DNA of 64,000 nucleotides, from assembly GCF_028550435.1 (NCBI RefSeq), contig NZ_JAQQKV010000002.1, positions 1-64,000 of the forward strand, written 5' to 3'. Source of the DNA: Asticcacaulis machinosus. Lineage in GTDB: Bacteria; Pseudomonadota; Alphaproteobacteria; Caulobacterales; Caulobacteraceae. Shown here piece after piece: positions 18,114 through 25,939 of this stretch. Position 1 is the stretch's first letter, and every line of letters begins with the position of its first letter. The position numbers were made by a program, and so were the translations under genes. The notes under the pieces are model-generated. The model saw only the letters and a list, made by a program, of their open reading frames with translations, did no database searches and was not told the origin of the DNA.

Positions 18114-18596
18114 TCATGACGCCCCTGAGCCTTGCGTCTCCAGCGCCTGAGACAGATTTTGCAGAATACGGCGCAACGTCGCCATATCATCCGCCCCGAT
18201 CAATTCGGCGCAATTAACCTCGGCGGCCAGACTCAGCTCAATCAGGGTCGTCCATACCGCTTGCCCGCGCGTGGTCAGCATCACCCGCTTGGCACGGCCG
18301 TCATCAGGGTCCGGTACGACCGTGACATAACCCAGCCCCTCCAGATCGCCCACCAGATAGGCCATACTCTGCTTGGTGATCTGCGCCCGTTCCGCCAGAT
18401 CGACCACGCGCGACCCTTCGGGCCGGATATAACGCAGCAAGCTGGAATGGGCCGGCCTAATATCGGGAAAACCGCGTGCAGACAGCTCGCCATAGACCTT
18501 TGCCTGCAAATATTCGTAAGGGCGGCGCAACAGCGAACCAAGGGTCGCCTTAGTCCCAGGAATCGTCTGGGCACCAGGGAAGGATACATTACTCAT
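18114..18596 (-). CDS. MarR-family transcriptional regulator
   Basis: 160-residue winged-helix repressor. The DNA-binding core shows IRPEGSRVVDLAERAQITKQSMAYLVGDLE followed by the wing PDPDDGRAKRVMLTTRG (D-x-R-A-K-R signature). Flanking helices would form the dimer. It is divergent from a SnoaL-like gene across an 80-bp gap that contains two GACAG/CTGTC inverted repeats, the probable operators. The inducer is unknown; MarR proteins usually sense small aromatic or oxidising compounds. Confidence 0.9.
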   Translation of the reverse strand: MSNVSFPGAQTIPGTKATLGSLLRRPYEYLQAKVYGELSARGFPDIRPAHSSLLRYIRPEGSRVVDLAERAQITKQSMAYLVGDLEGLGYVTVVPDPDDGRAKRVMLTTRGQAVWTTLIELSLAAEVNCAELIGADDMATLRRILQNLSQALETQGSGAS

Positions 18597-18614
18597 AATT
18601 CATGAACTAGCATA

Positions 18615-18658
18615 TTGACAGACAAACTGTCTATATATAAATGGACAGATAGTCTGTC
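18615..18658 (+). promoter_or_regulatory. promoter with two inverted-repeat operators between marR-type and SnoaL-like genes
   Basis: A TTGACA box (18615-18620) and an AT-rich TATAAA at about 18636 form a likely plus-strand promoter. Two palindromes flank it: GACAGACAAACTGTC (18617-18631) and GACAGATAGTCTGTC (18644-18658). The first overlaps the -35 box and the second lies just past the -10, an ideal position for repression by the divergent MarR protein. The two sites share GACAG/CTGTC half-sites. Confidence 0.75.
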
Positions 18659-18675
18659 TAAATAAGGAAATTTAC

Positions 18676-19134
18676 ATGCCGCTTGATCTAACGGATCATT
18701 ATACCCACTCACAACCCAAAGCGCCCTTCATGACCCGCGACCTGACTGAACAAAATCTGGCGATTGTTGATGCCCACATCAAAGGCGAAGGCCGCGATCC
18801 GGCCTCGGTCATGTCGCTCTATACCGACGATATCGTGCTCGACATGCCGACCCGCGGTATAACCCTGATGGGCAAGGCGGCCATTGAGGCCAATTACCGG
18901 CGCATGTTCGGGGCAATGGAACTGATTTCGATGACCCCGATCGAACGCTTTGCCACCTTTGACCGCGTGGTCGATGACTGCATCGCCCGTTTTAAGCTGG
19001 TGCGCGAAGGTTTTGACAATGCGCCCTATCCGATAGGTTCCACAATCGAGTTACGTCTGTTACACTTGTTTCAGATGAGGGACGGGAAAATCGCACGCGA
19101 AACCGTCTTTGAGGGTTGGACACGCATCAACTAA
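18676..19134 (+). CDS. SnoaL/NTF2-like fold protein
   Basis: 152-residue cytoplasmic protein with a cone-shaped NTF2-like fold suggested by the pattern IVDAHIKGEGRDPASVMSLY, then TDDIVLDMPTRGI, LMGKAAIEANYRRMF and a strand-rich C-terminal half with LFQMRDGKIARETVFEGW. Such proteins are small-molecule isomerases, hydrolases or binders; the substrate cannot be predicted. AAGGAAA lies 6 bases before the start. It is probably repressed by the divergent MarR regulator and co-transcribed with the membrane protein 13 bp downstream. Confidence 0.8.
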   Translation: MPLDLTDHYTHSQPKAPFMTRDLTEQNLAIVDAHIKGEGRDPASVMSLYTDDIVLDMPTRGITLMGKAAIEANYRRMFGAMELISMTPIERFATFDRVVDDCIARFKLVREGFDNAPYPIGSTIELRLLHLFQMRDGKIARETVFEGWTRIN

Positions 19135-19147
19135 GGAGGGGAGTTCC

Positions 19148-19528
19148 ATGATTGCATCGTGGTTTTTGCGCAGTGCTATTGTTTTCGGCCTTATCGGCAT
19201 GAGCCTGGGTATTTTCATGGCCGCCAGCCATGATCATACCCTGTCGCCGGTACACGCCCACATCAACCTGATTGGTTGGGTCGGGCTGTTTCTGGCCGGT
19301 ATGTTTTATAAAACCCATCCGTCTGCTGTGGGAAAGCTGGCCACGGTTCATTTTTTTGTCGCGATCATTGGCCTTATCATTATTGCGCCCGGTATTGCCG
19401 GTGCCATTCTGGCCCTGCCGTGGGGCGCACCGGTGGCGGGGATAGGCTCGATCATTACCCTGATCGCGTTCATCCTGTTTGCGATTGGCGTCTTCCGCCA
19501 CAGCGGTAAAATTACCGCCACAGCTTGA
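19148..19528 (+). CDS. four-helix membrane protein resembling a cytochrome oxidase subunit I fragment
   Basis: 126-residue inner-membrane protein with four predicted helices. The His-rich segment between helices 1 and 2, SHDHTLSPVHAHINLIGWVG, resembles the heme-copper oxidase subunit I pattern and stand-alone proteins annotated as cbb3-type subunit I-like. The rest (LFLAGMFYKTHP and two more helices) has no catalytic features. A near-perfect AAGGAGG precedes the ATG at 19148. It follows the SnoaL-like gene within 13 bp and is probably part of the same MarR-controlled unit. Confidence 0.7.
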   Translation: MIASWFLRSAIVFGLIGMSLGIFMAASHDHTLSPVHAHINLIGWVGLFLAGMFYKTHPSAVGKLATVHFFVAIIGLIIIAPGIAGAILALPWGAPVAGIGSIITLIAFILFAIGVFRHSGKITATA

Positions 19529-19580
19529 CCGCGACCACCAGACGGCGTCATCCTCCGGTCAAAACACCGGAGGATAGCCC

Positions 19581-20387
19581 ATGTGGCGCGCAGCACTCAT
19601 TTCAACCGTTTTACTAGCAGCGGGCTCAGCGCAGGCTGAGACCAAACCGGAAGCGCCGATTAAGGTGCTGATCGTCACCGGCGGCTGTTGTCATAACTAT
19701 CCTGAGCAGCGTCAGATTCTGGAAACCGGCCTGAAAGCCCGCCTCAATGTCACGGTCAGCCACCTCTATTACGACCCCAAACCGGGCGAGGCGGCCACCC
19801 GCCCCAAGTTACCGATCTATGATGATCCGAACTACGGCGAGGGTTACGATGTCATTGTGCATAACGAATGCGCCGCCGATGAGAGCGATCCCGCGATTAT
19901 CGAAACTGTACTGGCCCCGCACAAAAAAGGCATAGCCGGTGTCAATCTGCACTGCGCCATGCACTCCTACCGCTCAGAGACTTTTCGTGCGCCGGTCACA
20001 GCGGGTGAGCCCGCCGCACGCTGGTTTGAATATACCGGCATCCAGTCATCCGGCCACGGCCCGCAGTCGCCGATTACCCTGACGATCGCACCAGAGGCCC
20101 ATCCGATCACTGAGGGTTTAAGCGGTTGGACCACCACCAAGGATGAGCTTTACAACAACCTGACCACCTTCAAGGTCACGCCACTGATCTATGGCATCCA
20201 GCCGGAATCGTCTGTGGCCGCCGACCGCGACAAGACCTTCACCGTGGCGTGGACGCACACCTATGGCCCGCAAAATGCGCGGGTATTTTCCACGACGCTG
20301 GCCCACAATGAGGCCAATATGCGCGAAGACGCCTATCTTGATCTGGTCGCAGGCGGCGTCGCCTGGGCCAGCGGTCGGTTGAAATAA
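19581..20387 (+). CDS. secreted ThuA-like protein
   Basis: 268-residue protein of the ThuA (trehalose utilisation) family with a glutamine-amidotransferase-like fold. A signal peptide (ALISTVLLAAGSAQA) is followed by VLIVTGGCCHNYPEQRQILE, YDVIVHNECAADE, GVNLHCAMHSYR and AWTHTYGPQNARVFSTTLAHN, all typical of ThuA-like exported proteins. The biochemical function is unsettled; a role in sugar metabolism is inferred from family context and from the GH3 gene across the repeat block downstream. CGGAGGA precedes the start. Confidence 0.82.
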   Translation: MWRAALISTVLLAAGSAQAETKPEAPIKVLIVTGGCCHNYPEQRQILETGLKARLNVTVSHLYYDPKPGEAATRPKLPIYDDPNYGEGYDVIVHNECAADESDPAIIETVLAPHKKGIAGVNLHCAMHSYRSETFRAPVTAGEPAARWFEYTGIQSSGHGPQSPITLTIAPEAHPITEGLSGWTTTKDELYNNLTTFKVTPLIYGIQPESSVAADRDKTFTVAWTHTYGPQNARVFSTTLAHNEANMREDAYLDLVAGGVAWASGRLK

Positions 20388-20414
20388 CCTATTATTTTTA
20401 AGGGTAACACATAA

Positions 20415-20468
20415 AACTCCCCCCTAATTTTAGGGGGGATACCGCCTGTTTAGGCGGAGGGGGGTTAA
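20415..20468 (+). repeat. two-hairpin interspersed repeat, copy A (plus orientation)
   Basis: Order of parts: AACTCCCCCC / TAATTTTA / GGGGGGA hairpin, an inner palindrome CCGCC-TGTTTA-GGCGG, then GGGGGGTTAA. The same plan with different inner palindromes recurs at 34462-34527, 44175-44237 and 51500-51562. It lies between the convergent ThuA-like and GH3 genes and could also end transcripts. Confidence 0.75.
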
Positions 20469-20473
20469 AACCG

Positions 20474-20533
20474 CCGCGAATTACCCCCCCCCCTTTCAGG
20501 GGTATCCTCCCCTAAAATTAGGGGAGGTTCTGT
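20474..20533 (-). repeat. two-hairpin interspersed repeat, copy A' (inverted)
   Basis: Read on the minus strand: AACCTCCCC / TAATTTTA / GGGGAGGA, then CCCCTGAAAGGGG and GGGTAATTCGCGG. It forms a head-to-head pair with copy A, so the whole 20415-20533 block can also fold back on itself through the TAATTTTA-containing arms. Confidence 0.65.
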
Positions 20534-20544
20534 AGGGGGGTATC

Positions 20545-23151
20545 TTACGGGCAGTTGCCATCGCCTTCGACCGCCATAAGCTTGATGGTCGTATAGGTCA
20601 GGTCGAGCGCCTTTTCCGAAGATATCGCAAACGGCACGCCGATCTGCTTCATATCGGCACCGGCATCGCGGAAACAGCCCAGCTTGATCTTCAGCGTCTT
20701 GAACTGACCACCCGTCGGGGCCAGCGCCTTCGACACATCGACACGGCCCATGATGAACGGATCGCGACCAACACCGATGGTCACCGGGCCTTCGGCGGCC
20801 TTATCCATCTTATAGGTGATCGACAGGGCCAGTTCACCGGTCGTCTGACGGCTAAGGTCAACCAGCGGCCCCTGGAACAGCGCGGCCCCAAGGCCCTGAC
20901 CATTGAACACCAGACGGCGGCCGGCTTCCTGAGCCCCGGCATCGACGATGGTCTGGCTGGCGATCCCCTTCGGGCTCTTGACATTGCCATCGCCTTCGGC
21001 GGCTCCACTCAGATCAGCCAGATAGAACTTCCACGGCGCGCGCGCACGACCGGCGGTGAAGTAGTTATCGACATTGACCACATCGGCATCGCTCAGGCCC
21101 GACACTTCGGGCAGTTGCGCCAGATCGCCCTTATCGGCATAGGTCAGGCCAAAGCCATAGGCAAACAGCGGATCATAGCCGGTCATGCCGACATTGAGCG
21201 GCTGCTGCACGGCGGTTTTCGGCCACGAGAATGAAAGCTTGCCCTTAAAGTCGTGACGCGCCTTACCCGCCGCATCCCCGATGATCAGGTCGGCGATCCC
21301 GCCGCCTTCGGTACCCGGCAGCCATGCGGCCACAAAGGCGTTCGAGGCGTTGAGTTCCGGGTTCACCCACATCGGACGGCCCGACAGGAAGACGGTCACC
21401 ACCGGAATACCGGCCTTTTGCAGCTTTTTGATCAGCTCCAGATCCTTGGGCTCACCGGGCTGGTAATCAAGGTTCGGGCGGTCGCCCTGAAACTCGGCAT
21501 AGGGGTCTTCGCCGATGACGACAATGGCCACATCCGGCTTTTTACCCTTGAAGGATCCATCAACGCTCAGGGTCGCCTTGCCACCCGCCGCGGTCGCCGC
21601 CTCCTTGATGCCGCCAAAGATCGACTGGCCATGCGGGAAATCGGCATTGGTGTTGCCGGTGCCCTGCCACGAAATGGTCCAGCCGCCGGATTGTTTCCCG
21701 ATATCATCAGCCCCGTTACCGGCGACAAGGATATTGGCCTTGCCCTTAATGGGCAGCAGAGAGCCATTGTTTTTCAGCAGAACCAGCGATTCACGCACCG
21801 CCTGACGGGCCACGGCGCGGTGTTCCGGACGGCTCAGGTTTTCCCATTTGCCGGTGATGGCGCGATCTTTCGGCGCGCCAAACTCAAACAGGCCGCCCTT
21901 GATCTTGGCGCGCAAAATACGGCGCACGGCGTCATCCAGACGGGCCTGTGAAATCTCGCCCGATTTAGCTTGAGCGAGCGTGTTCTCATAGATGCCCTTC
22001 CACGAATCAGGGGCCATGAACATGTCGATACCGGCGTTGAACGCCTGCGGACACGACAGGTTGGTGCAGCCCGGCACCTGACCTTGCGCGTTCCAGTCCG
22101 ACACTACAAAACCGTCAAAGCCCATCCGGCCTTTCAGCACGTCAGTCAGCAGATATTTGTTGCCGGTCAGCTTCTCACCGTTCCAGCTTGAGAACGACGC
22201 CATGACCGACAACACACCGGCTTCGATCGACGGCGGATAACCGGCATTGTGGATATTGGCCAGTTCTTCCTCACTGATCACGGCATCGCCCTGATCCTTG
22301 CCGCCTAAGGTGCCGCCATCGCCCAGATAGTGCTTGGCCGACGACATGATGCGCCCCAGCTTAATGCCCTCATCGCCACCCTTATCGCCTTGCAGGCCCT
22401 CAACGACCTTTCCGGCATAGGCGGCGACATCGGCCGGATTTTCAGAATAGGATTCGTAAGCACGGCCCCAGCGCTTATCGCGGGATACGGCAACCGTCGG
22501 CGCAAAGGTCCAGTCGACCCCGGCCAGCGCCATTTCATAGGCGGTGACTTCGGCGATCTTTTTCATCAGGTCAGGATTGCGGGTCGCGCCCAAACCGACA
22601 TTGTGCGGGAAGATGATCGCGCCGACCAGATTGGAGTGACCATGAACCGCGTCAATCCCGAACAACAGCGGGATCTTGGCCTTGGACGGATATTCCAGCG
22701 ACGAACGCCAGTAGGCGTCGGCCAGATCGAGCCATTCCTGCGGCGTGGCGCGCTCATTGCCATTTGGCGATGACGACCCGCCTGCCAGAATGGAGCCGAG
22801 CGGATAGGTTTTCAGGTCGGCAGGCTTGATTGAAGCGATATCGGCCTGAACAGTTTGACCGACTTTTTCCTCAATCGTCATCTGCGCCATCAGGGCGTCG
22901 ATTTTAGCTTCGACATCGGCATCAACCAGACCGGCATCCTTAAGCTCCGGCCAGACCGGATTGACAGGGGCAAACGCCGGAGCCTGCGGCACAGGGGCGG
23001 CCGGCACCGCAGGAACCGGAGCCGCATCCGTATCCGCGCCGCTAAAGGTCGCGCAGGCGCTTAAGCCCGTAACGCCCAGCGCCAGCGCTGCGGCCGAACT
23101 CATCTTAAGCCATGCCTTGAACGGCGACGATTTGGTATGTGCAGATTTCAT
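20545..23151 (-). CDS. GH3 beta-glucosidase/glucan glucohydrolase, lipoprotein
   Basis: 868-residue exported glycosidase. Lipobox LSAC with lipidated Cys33 follows a basic, hydrophobic signal. Residues about 70-430 form the GH3 barrel: PLLFGIDAVHGHSN, AKHYLGDGGT, and GFVVSDW with nucleophile Asp near 352. The second alpha/beta domain follows (LLKNNGSLLPIKG, IVVIGEDPYAEF). The last 180 residues are a beta-sandwich like that of ExoP-type 1,3/1,4-beta-glucanases. It releases glucose from beta-glucans at the cell surface. A palindrome matching the LacI-type operator of the sugar genes lies at 23374, upstream of its start. Confidence 0.93.
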   Translation of the reverse strand: MKSAHTKSSPFKAWLKMSSAAALALGVTGLSACATFSGADTDAAPVPAVPAAPVPQAPAFAPVNPVWPELKDAGLVDADVEAKIDALMAQMTIEEKVGQTVQADIASIKPADLKTYPLGSILAGGSSSPNGNERATPQEWLDLADAYWRSSLEYPSKAKIPLLFGIDAVHGHSNLVGAIIFPHNVGLGATRNPDLMKKIAEVTAYEMALAGVDWTFAPTVAVSRDKRWGRAYESYSENPADVAAYAGKVVEGLQGDKGGDEGIKLGRIMSSAKHYLGDGGTLGGKDQGDAVISEEELANIHNAGYPPSIEAGVLSVMASFSSWNGEKLTGNKYLLTDVLKGRMGFDGFVVSDWNAQGQVPGCTNLSCPQAFNAGIDMFMAPDSWKGIYENTLAQAKSGEISQARLDDAVRRILRAKIKGGLFEFGAPKDRAITGKWENLSRPEHRAVARQAVRESLVLLKNNGSLLPIKGKANILVAGNGADDIGKQSGGWTISWQGTGNTNADFPHGQSIFGGIKEAATAAGGKATLSVDGSFKGKKPDVAIVVIGEDPYAEFQGDRPNLDYQPGEPKDLELIKKLQKAGIPVVTVFLSGRPMWVNPELNASNAFVAAWLPGTEGGGIADLIIGDAAGKARHDFKGKLSFSWPKTAVQQPLNVGMTGYDPLFAYGFGLTYADKGDLAQLPEVSGLSDADVVNVDNYFTAGRARAPWKFYLADLSGAAEGDGNVKSPKGIASQTIVDAGAQEAGRRLVFNGQGLGAALFQGPLVDLSRQTTGELALSITYKMDKAAEGPVTIGVGRDPFIMGRVDVSKALAPTGGQFKTLKIKLGCFRDAGADMKQIGVPFAISSEKALDLTYTTIKLMAVEGDGNCP

Positions 23152-23373
23152 CTCAGCTTCCCATCTTGGCCCGATACCTGTGATCCATACGGTAATACGG
23201 GTGTTTTTATATGTCTGTCTTATTCGGCAAGGGAACTGTCGAAAAGCGTCACACTAAATTTTTGACAACCCTGCCAAAAATTCAGCCATCATGACGACCC
23301 AAAAGCGTCAATACCCCTGCACTGGCAAACCTTGGGATAAGTCGGATATACCCCCGGCTCTTTGCCCCTTTAA

Positions 23374-23387
23374 TGACAGCGCTATCA
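23374..23387. promoter_or_regulatory. LacI-type operator (one mismatch) upstream of the GH3 gene
   Basis: TGACAGCGCTATCA differs at one base from the perfect palindrome TGACAGCGCTGTCA at 31151. It lies 223 bp before the GH3 start and 171 bp from the next operator, so looping between the two is possible. Confidence 0.6.
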
Positions 23388-23557
23388 ACTCACGTCAAGG
23401 CTTGATCCGTTCGCATTCGCAAAACAATGGTTTAGAAGCGTGAAACTCCACCAGATCGTTTATCTATACTTTTCATGTGGTTAATAGTTTTAAGCTCACC
23501 AAGAGCAGAGACATCATCCGCGTAATTTCGCTTTTTTATCAAATTTTCAAAAATCCG

Positions 23558-23590
23558 TTTGACAGCGCTGTCAAAAAGACATACTTATAA
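23558..23590 (+). promoter_or_regulatory. LacI-type operator overlapping a plus-strand promoter
   Basis: TTTGACAGCGCTGTCAAA (23558-23575) is a perfect 18-bp palindrome containing a consensus TTGACA -35 box at 23559. A TACTTATAAG region at 23582-23591 gives a possible -10. A repressor bound here would block a rightward transcript, but no gene starts to the right before the terminator at 23753. Confidence 0.65.
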
Positions 23591-23783
23591 GATCCGTTGT
23601 TGCCGTGTGCATTCTGGCCGTCGGGTCGATTGCATAATCTGAGTTTAAAGCCGGACTTTGGTGGAGGTCTTTCCCTTTTTCACCTTCATCGTCTGGGTTC
23701 GGTTTTAAATACCTTCTGGAATTTGGCATTTTCGAAGGTAATGGCCTTTAGATCCCGGTGACTTTTGTCACCGGGACTTTTTT
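23591..23783 (+). ncRNA. candidate operator-controlled small RNA of about 190 nt
   Basis: The stretch has a promoter with LacI-type operator on its left, a strong terminator on its right and no plausible protein gene inside; the flanking GH3 and lacI genes are both on the minus strand. Possible RNA structure: a pyrimidine-rich single strand at about 23667-23690 (TTTCCCTTTTTCACCTTC), a stem TACCTTC/GAAGGTA around 23711-23741, then the terminator hairpin. The CCTTTTTC part is complementary to GAAAAAGG at the eda ribosome-binding site. A 15-codon GTG frame (23661-23708) lacks a ribosome-binding site. Existence is inferred, not shown. Confidence 0.5.
23753..23783 (+). terminator. intrinsic terminator with no upstream protein gene
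   Basis: Perfect 10-bp stem TCCCGGTGAC/GTCACCGGGA with a TTTT loop, followed by CTTTTTTT on the plus strand. On the minus strand there is no T-run after the stem, so it serves rightward transcription. The nearest plus-strand gene upstream ends at 20387. Confidence 0.9.
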
Positions 23784-23794
23784 GGCTTTATTTT

Positions 23795-23857
23795 TAGTCC
23801 CTCGCCGGGCGGTGGCTCCGCCACCTTGGCCGCCGCCGCAATGGCGGCCTGAGCGAA
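23795..23857 (+). repeat. second interspersed repeat family, copy 1
   Basis: Starts TAGTCCCTCGCCGGGC, then hairpin GGTGGC-TCC-GCCACC and hairpin GGCCGCC-(GCCGCAAT)-GGCGGCC. It is followed by a GAGCGAA/TTCGCTC palindrome (23851-23870). An almost identical copy follows at 23881 and an exact inverted copy of the core is at 39541. Confidence 0.8.
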
Positions 23858-23880
23858 TATTCGTTCGCTCTACTATTTTT

Positions 23881-23943
23881 TAGTCCCTCGCCGGGCGGTG
23901 GCTCCGCCACCTTGGCCGCGCCGCGGGTGGCGGCCTGAGCGAA
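23881..23943 (+). repeat. second interspersed repeat family, copy 2
   Basis: Direct repeat of the preceding unit. The first 37 bases are identical; the second hairpin differs in its loop (GGCCGC-(GCCGCGGGTG)-GCGGCC) but still pairs. It lies just past the lacI stop and may end lacI transcripts. Confidence 0.8.
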
Positions 23944-23961
23944 ATTAATCAGCCCTTAGCT

Positions 23962-25038
23962 TCAGATAGCCCTGACCGAATTGCGTTTGATCAGCTCAAA
24001 TGGCAGCAAGCGGTCGGTATCGCGTTTTTCGCCATCCTCGCCCTCATCCCTGGCCAGCAGCACTTCGGCGGCGGCATAGGCGATATCTTCGACCGGCTGG
24101 CGGATCGTGGTCACATGCGGCCAGATCAGGATCGAGCCTGGCGCGTCGTCAAATCCACAGATCGAGACATCTTCGGGGATGCGGATGCCCATCTGCTGGG
24201 CGACGCCCATAATACCAAAGGCCATATAGTCGTTGCTGGAAAAGATCGCGGTTGGACGCGACTTACCTGCCTCAAAGAACGCTTTGCCCGCGTCGACGCC
24301 GGATTCGTAAGAGAAAAAGCCCTGCTTGACCCAATCGGGACGCGGCGTAATCCCTGCCTCGCTCAGAGCCTTGGTGAAGCCCTGATAACGCAGATGCGCA
24401 CCGCCATGTTCCGGATGCCCCAGCACAAAACCGATATCACGGTGGCCCATCTCGATCAGGTGTTGCGTCATCTCATAGGCGGCGCGGGCCTCATCCATGC
24501 GCACGGTCGGCGACCGCCCCGGATTGAGGAAGGGGGAAATCCGCACATAGGGCACACCCGCCGCCTCTACCGCGTGCAGCACCACCGCCATATCACACAA
24601 AGGCGGCGTCAGGATCACGCCATCCAGACGAATAGTCGCCAGAAGACCGGCAATATTGCGTTCAAGATCGGGCGAATGGGCATCCTGAGGCTCGATCAGA
24701 AGGTGATAGCCGTTTTCACGACAGCGGCGGATGACACCGTTCTGCACCGAATTGATATAGCTGGGGTTGGGGTTATCGTAGAAAATCCCGATCAGAAAAC
24801 TGCGCGCGCCTGCCAATGACCGTGCCAGAAGATTGGGCCGGTAATGCAGCAGATTGGCAGCTTCCTGAACCTTGGTGCGGGTCTCGGCCCGGACATTGGG
24901 TTCGTTATTCATGACACGGGAGACGGTCTTGATCGACACGCCGGCCAGACGGGCCACATCATTGATGGTCGACACAGTGCCGCTCGCCGGTAAATTAACA
25001 CCGGCCTTAAGCTCCCCAGAAGCCTTGATATCCACCAA
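23962..25038 (-). CDS. LacI-family transcriptional regulator of central sugar metabolism
   Basis: 358-residue repressor. A 23-residue N-terminal extension precedes the helix-turn-helix TINDVARLAGVSIKTVSRVM and the hinge HYRPNLLARSLAG. The rest is a periplasmic-binding-like effector domain with GDIGFVLGHPEH-type and FSSNDYMAFGIM segments and FDDAPGS near the end. It lies directly downstream of the Entner-Doudoroff operon on the same strand. The shared palindrome TGACAGCGCTGTCA before itself, zwf, the candidate sRNA and the GH3 gene makes it the natural candidate regulator; the effector is likely a sugar phosphate or glucose derivative, which is inference. Confidence 0.9.
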   Translation of the reverse strand: MVDIKASGELKAGVNLPASGTVSTINDVARLAGVSIKTVSRVMNNEPNVRAETRTKVQEAANLLHYRPNLLARSLAGARSFLIGIFYDNPNPSYINSVQNGVIRRCRENGYHLLIEPQDAHSPDLERNIAGLLATIRLDGVILTPPLCDMAVVLHAVEAAGVPYVRISPFLNPGRSPTVRMDEARAAYEMTQHLIEMGHRDIGFVLGHPEHGGAHLRYQGFTKALSEAGITPRPDWVKQGFFSYESGVDAGKAFFEAGKSRPTAIFSSNDYMAFGIMGVAQQMGIRIPEDVSICGFDDAPGSILIWPHVTTIRQPVEDIAYAAAEVLLARDEGEDGEKRDTDRLLPFELIKRNSVRAI

Positions 25039-25104
25039 TAAAGTCCCTCTCGCGTCCGTATTCAGATCAGTCCGCTAACGCATTGCGGGCATGTCGTTTT
25101 GATT

Positions 25105-25196
25105 ATTATACGATTTTAGGACTTCAAATTGTCTTAAGCGCACAATTTGTCAATCAGCGATCGGGAATTGTCCGCTTTTTTTGACAGCGCTGGCAA
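25105..25196 (-). promoter_or_regulatory. lacI promoter region with LacI-type operator
   Basis: TTGACAGCGCTGGCAA (25181-25196) is the operator palindrome with one mismatch, in the gap between eda and lacI. On the minus strand a TATAAT box lies at 25110-25105, about 67 bp before the lacI start. This arrangement suggests autoregulation of the repressor. Confidence 0.6.
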
Positions 25197-25237
25197 GACA
25201 AACCTGCCAGCGCCGGAGAGCTTTGGCCTTGGATGGC

Positions 25238-25882
25238 TCAGGCTTTCGAAAATGTCGCCACGGCCTCTGCCGTAAGACGCGTGATCTCGGCCCAGTTGCC
25301 GTCCTGCATGGCCTTGGCCGGTGCGACCCACGACCCGCCCACGCACAGGACGTTATCCAGCGCCAGGAAATCGGCGGCATTTTTCACATCAATCCCGCCG
25401 GTCGGGCAGAACTTGACCTGAGGCAGCGGCCCGCCAATGCCTTTCAGCATCGGAATGCCACCCGCCGGCACGGCGGGGAAGAATTTCAGATGGGTGAAGT
25501 TCCACTCCAGCGCCTGCATGACTTCGGATGCGGTTTGAACCCCCGGCAACAGTGGCAAACTGTCCTGCTTGGCCAGTTCCTTGGTAAGCCCCGGAGAGAC
25601 GAGGAATTTGGCCCCGGCCTTGGCGGCCTTTTCAGCGTCATGGGGCGTCAGCACCGTACCGGCACCAACAATGGCGTCGGGGCGTTCTTTGGCAATGAGC
25701 TTAATGGCATCCAGCGCGCAATCGGTGCGCAGGGTAATCTCCAGCACCGTGATCCCGCCCGCAATCAGGGCATCGGCCAACGGCAGGGCCTGATCGAGGC
25801 TGGGGATGACCATGACCGGCAGAACCGGCCCTGTGGTCATGAATGTCGGGACATCGGGGTGCGTACCGGGATATTTGCTCAT
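25238..25882 (-). CDS. eda: 2-keto-3-deoxy-6-phosphogluconate aldolase
   Basis: 214-residue class I aldolase that splits KDPG into pyruvate and glyceraldehyde-3-phosphate, the last Entner-Doudoroff step. Motifs: VLPVMVIPSLDQALPLADAL, GGITVLEITLRT with the catalytic Glu, VGAGTVLTP, FLVSPGLT, HLKFFPAVPAGGIPML with the Schiff-base Lys, and FCPTGGID. The start MSKYPGTH is chosen because AAGGAAA lies 7 bases upstream; a TTG eight codons earlier has none. Last gene of the zwf-pgl-edd-glk-eda run, 57 bp after glk. Confidence 0.96.
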   Translation of the reverse strand: MSKYPGTHPDVPTFMTTGPVLPVMVIPSLDQALPLADALIAGGITVLEITLRTDCALDAIKLIAKERPDAIVGAGTVLTPHDAEKAAKAGAKFLVSPGLTKELAKQDSLPLLPGVQTASEVMQALEWNFTHLKFFPAVPAGGIPMLKGIGGPLPQVKFCPTGGIDVKNAADFLALDNVLCVGGSWVAPAKAMQDGNWAEITRLTAEAVATFSKA

Positions 25883-25939
25883 CGGGAGATTTCCTTTTTC
25901 GTTCAAACGCGCCGCTTATACGGCTTCTTATAGGCCTAT

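Noticed and set aside
20388-20544. CRISPR array suggested by repeated CCCC/GGGG blocks
   Set aside because: Repeats are palindromic, unequally spaced and without spacers; they fit the interspersed hairpin family.
23661-23708. 15-codon GTG frame rich in Phe/Val/Trp inside the candidate sRNA, as a leader peptide
   Set aside because: No ribosome-binding site, and no biosynthetic gene follows the terminator; kept only as a note.
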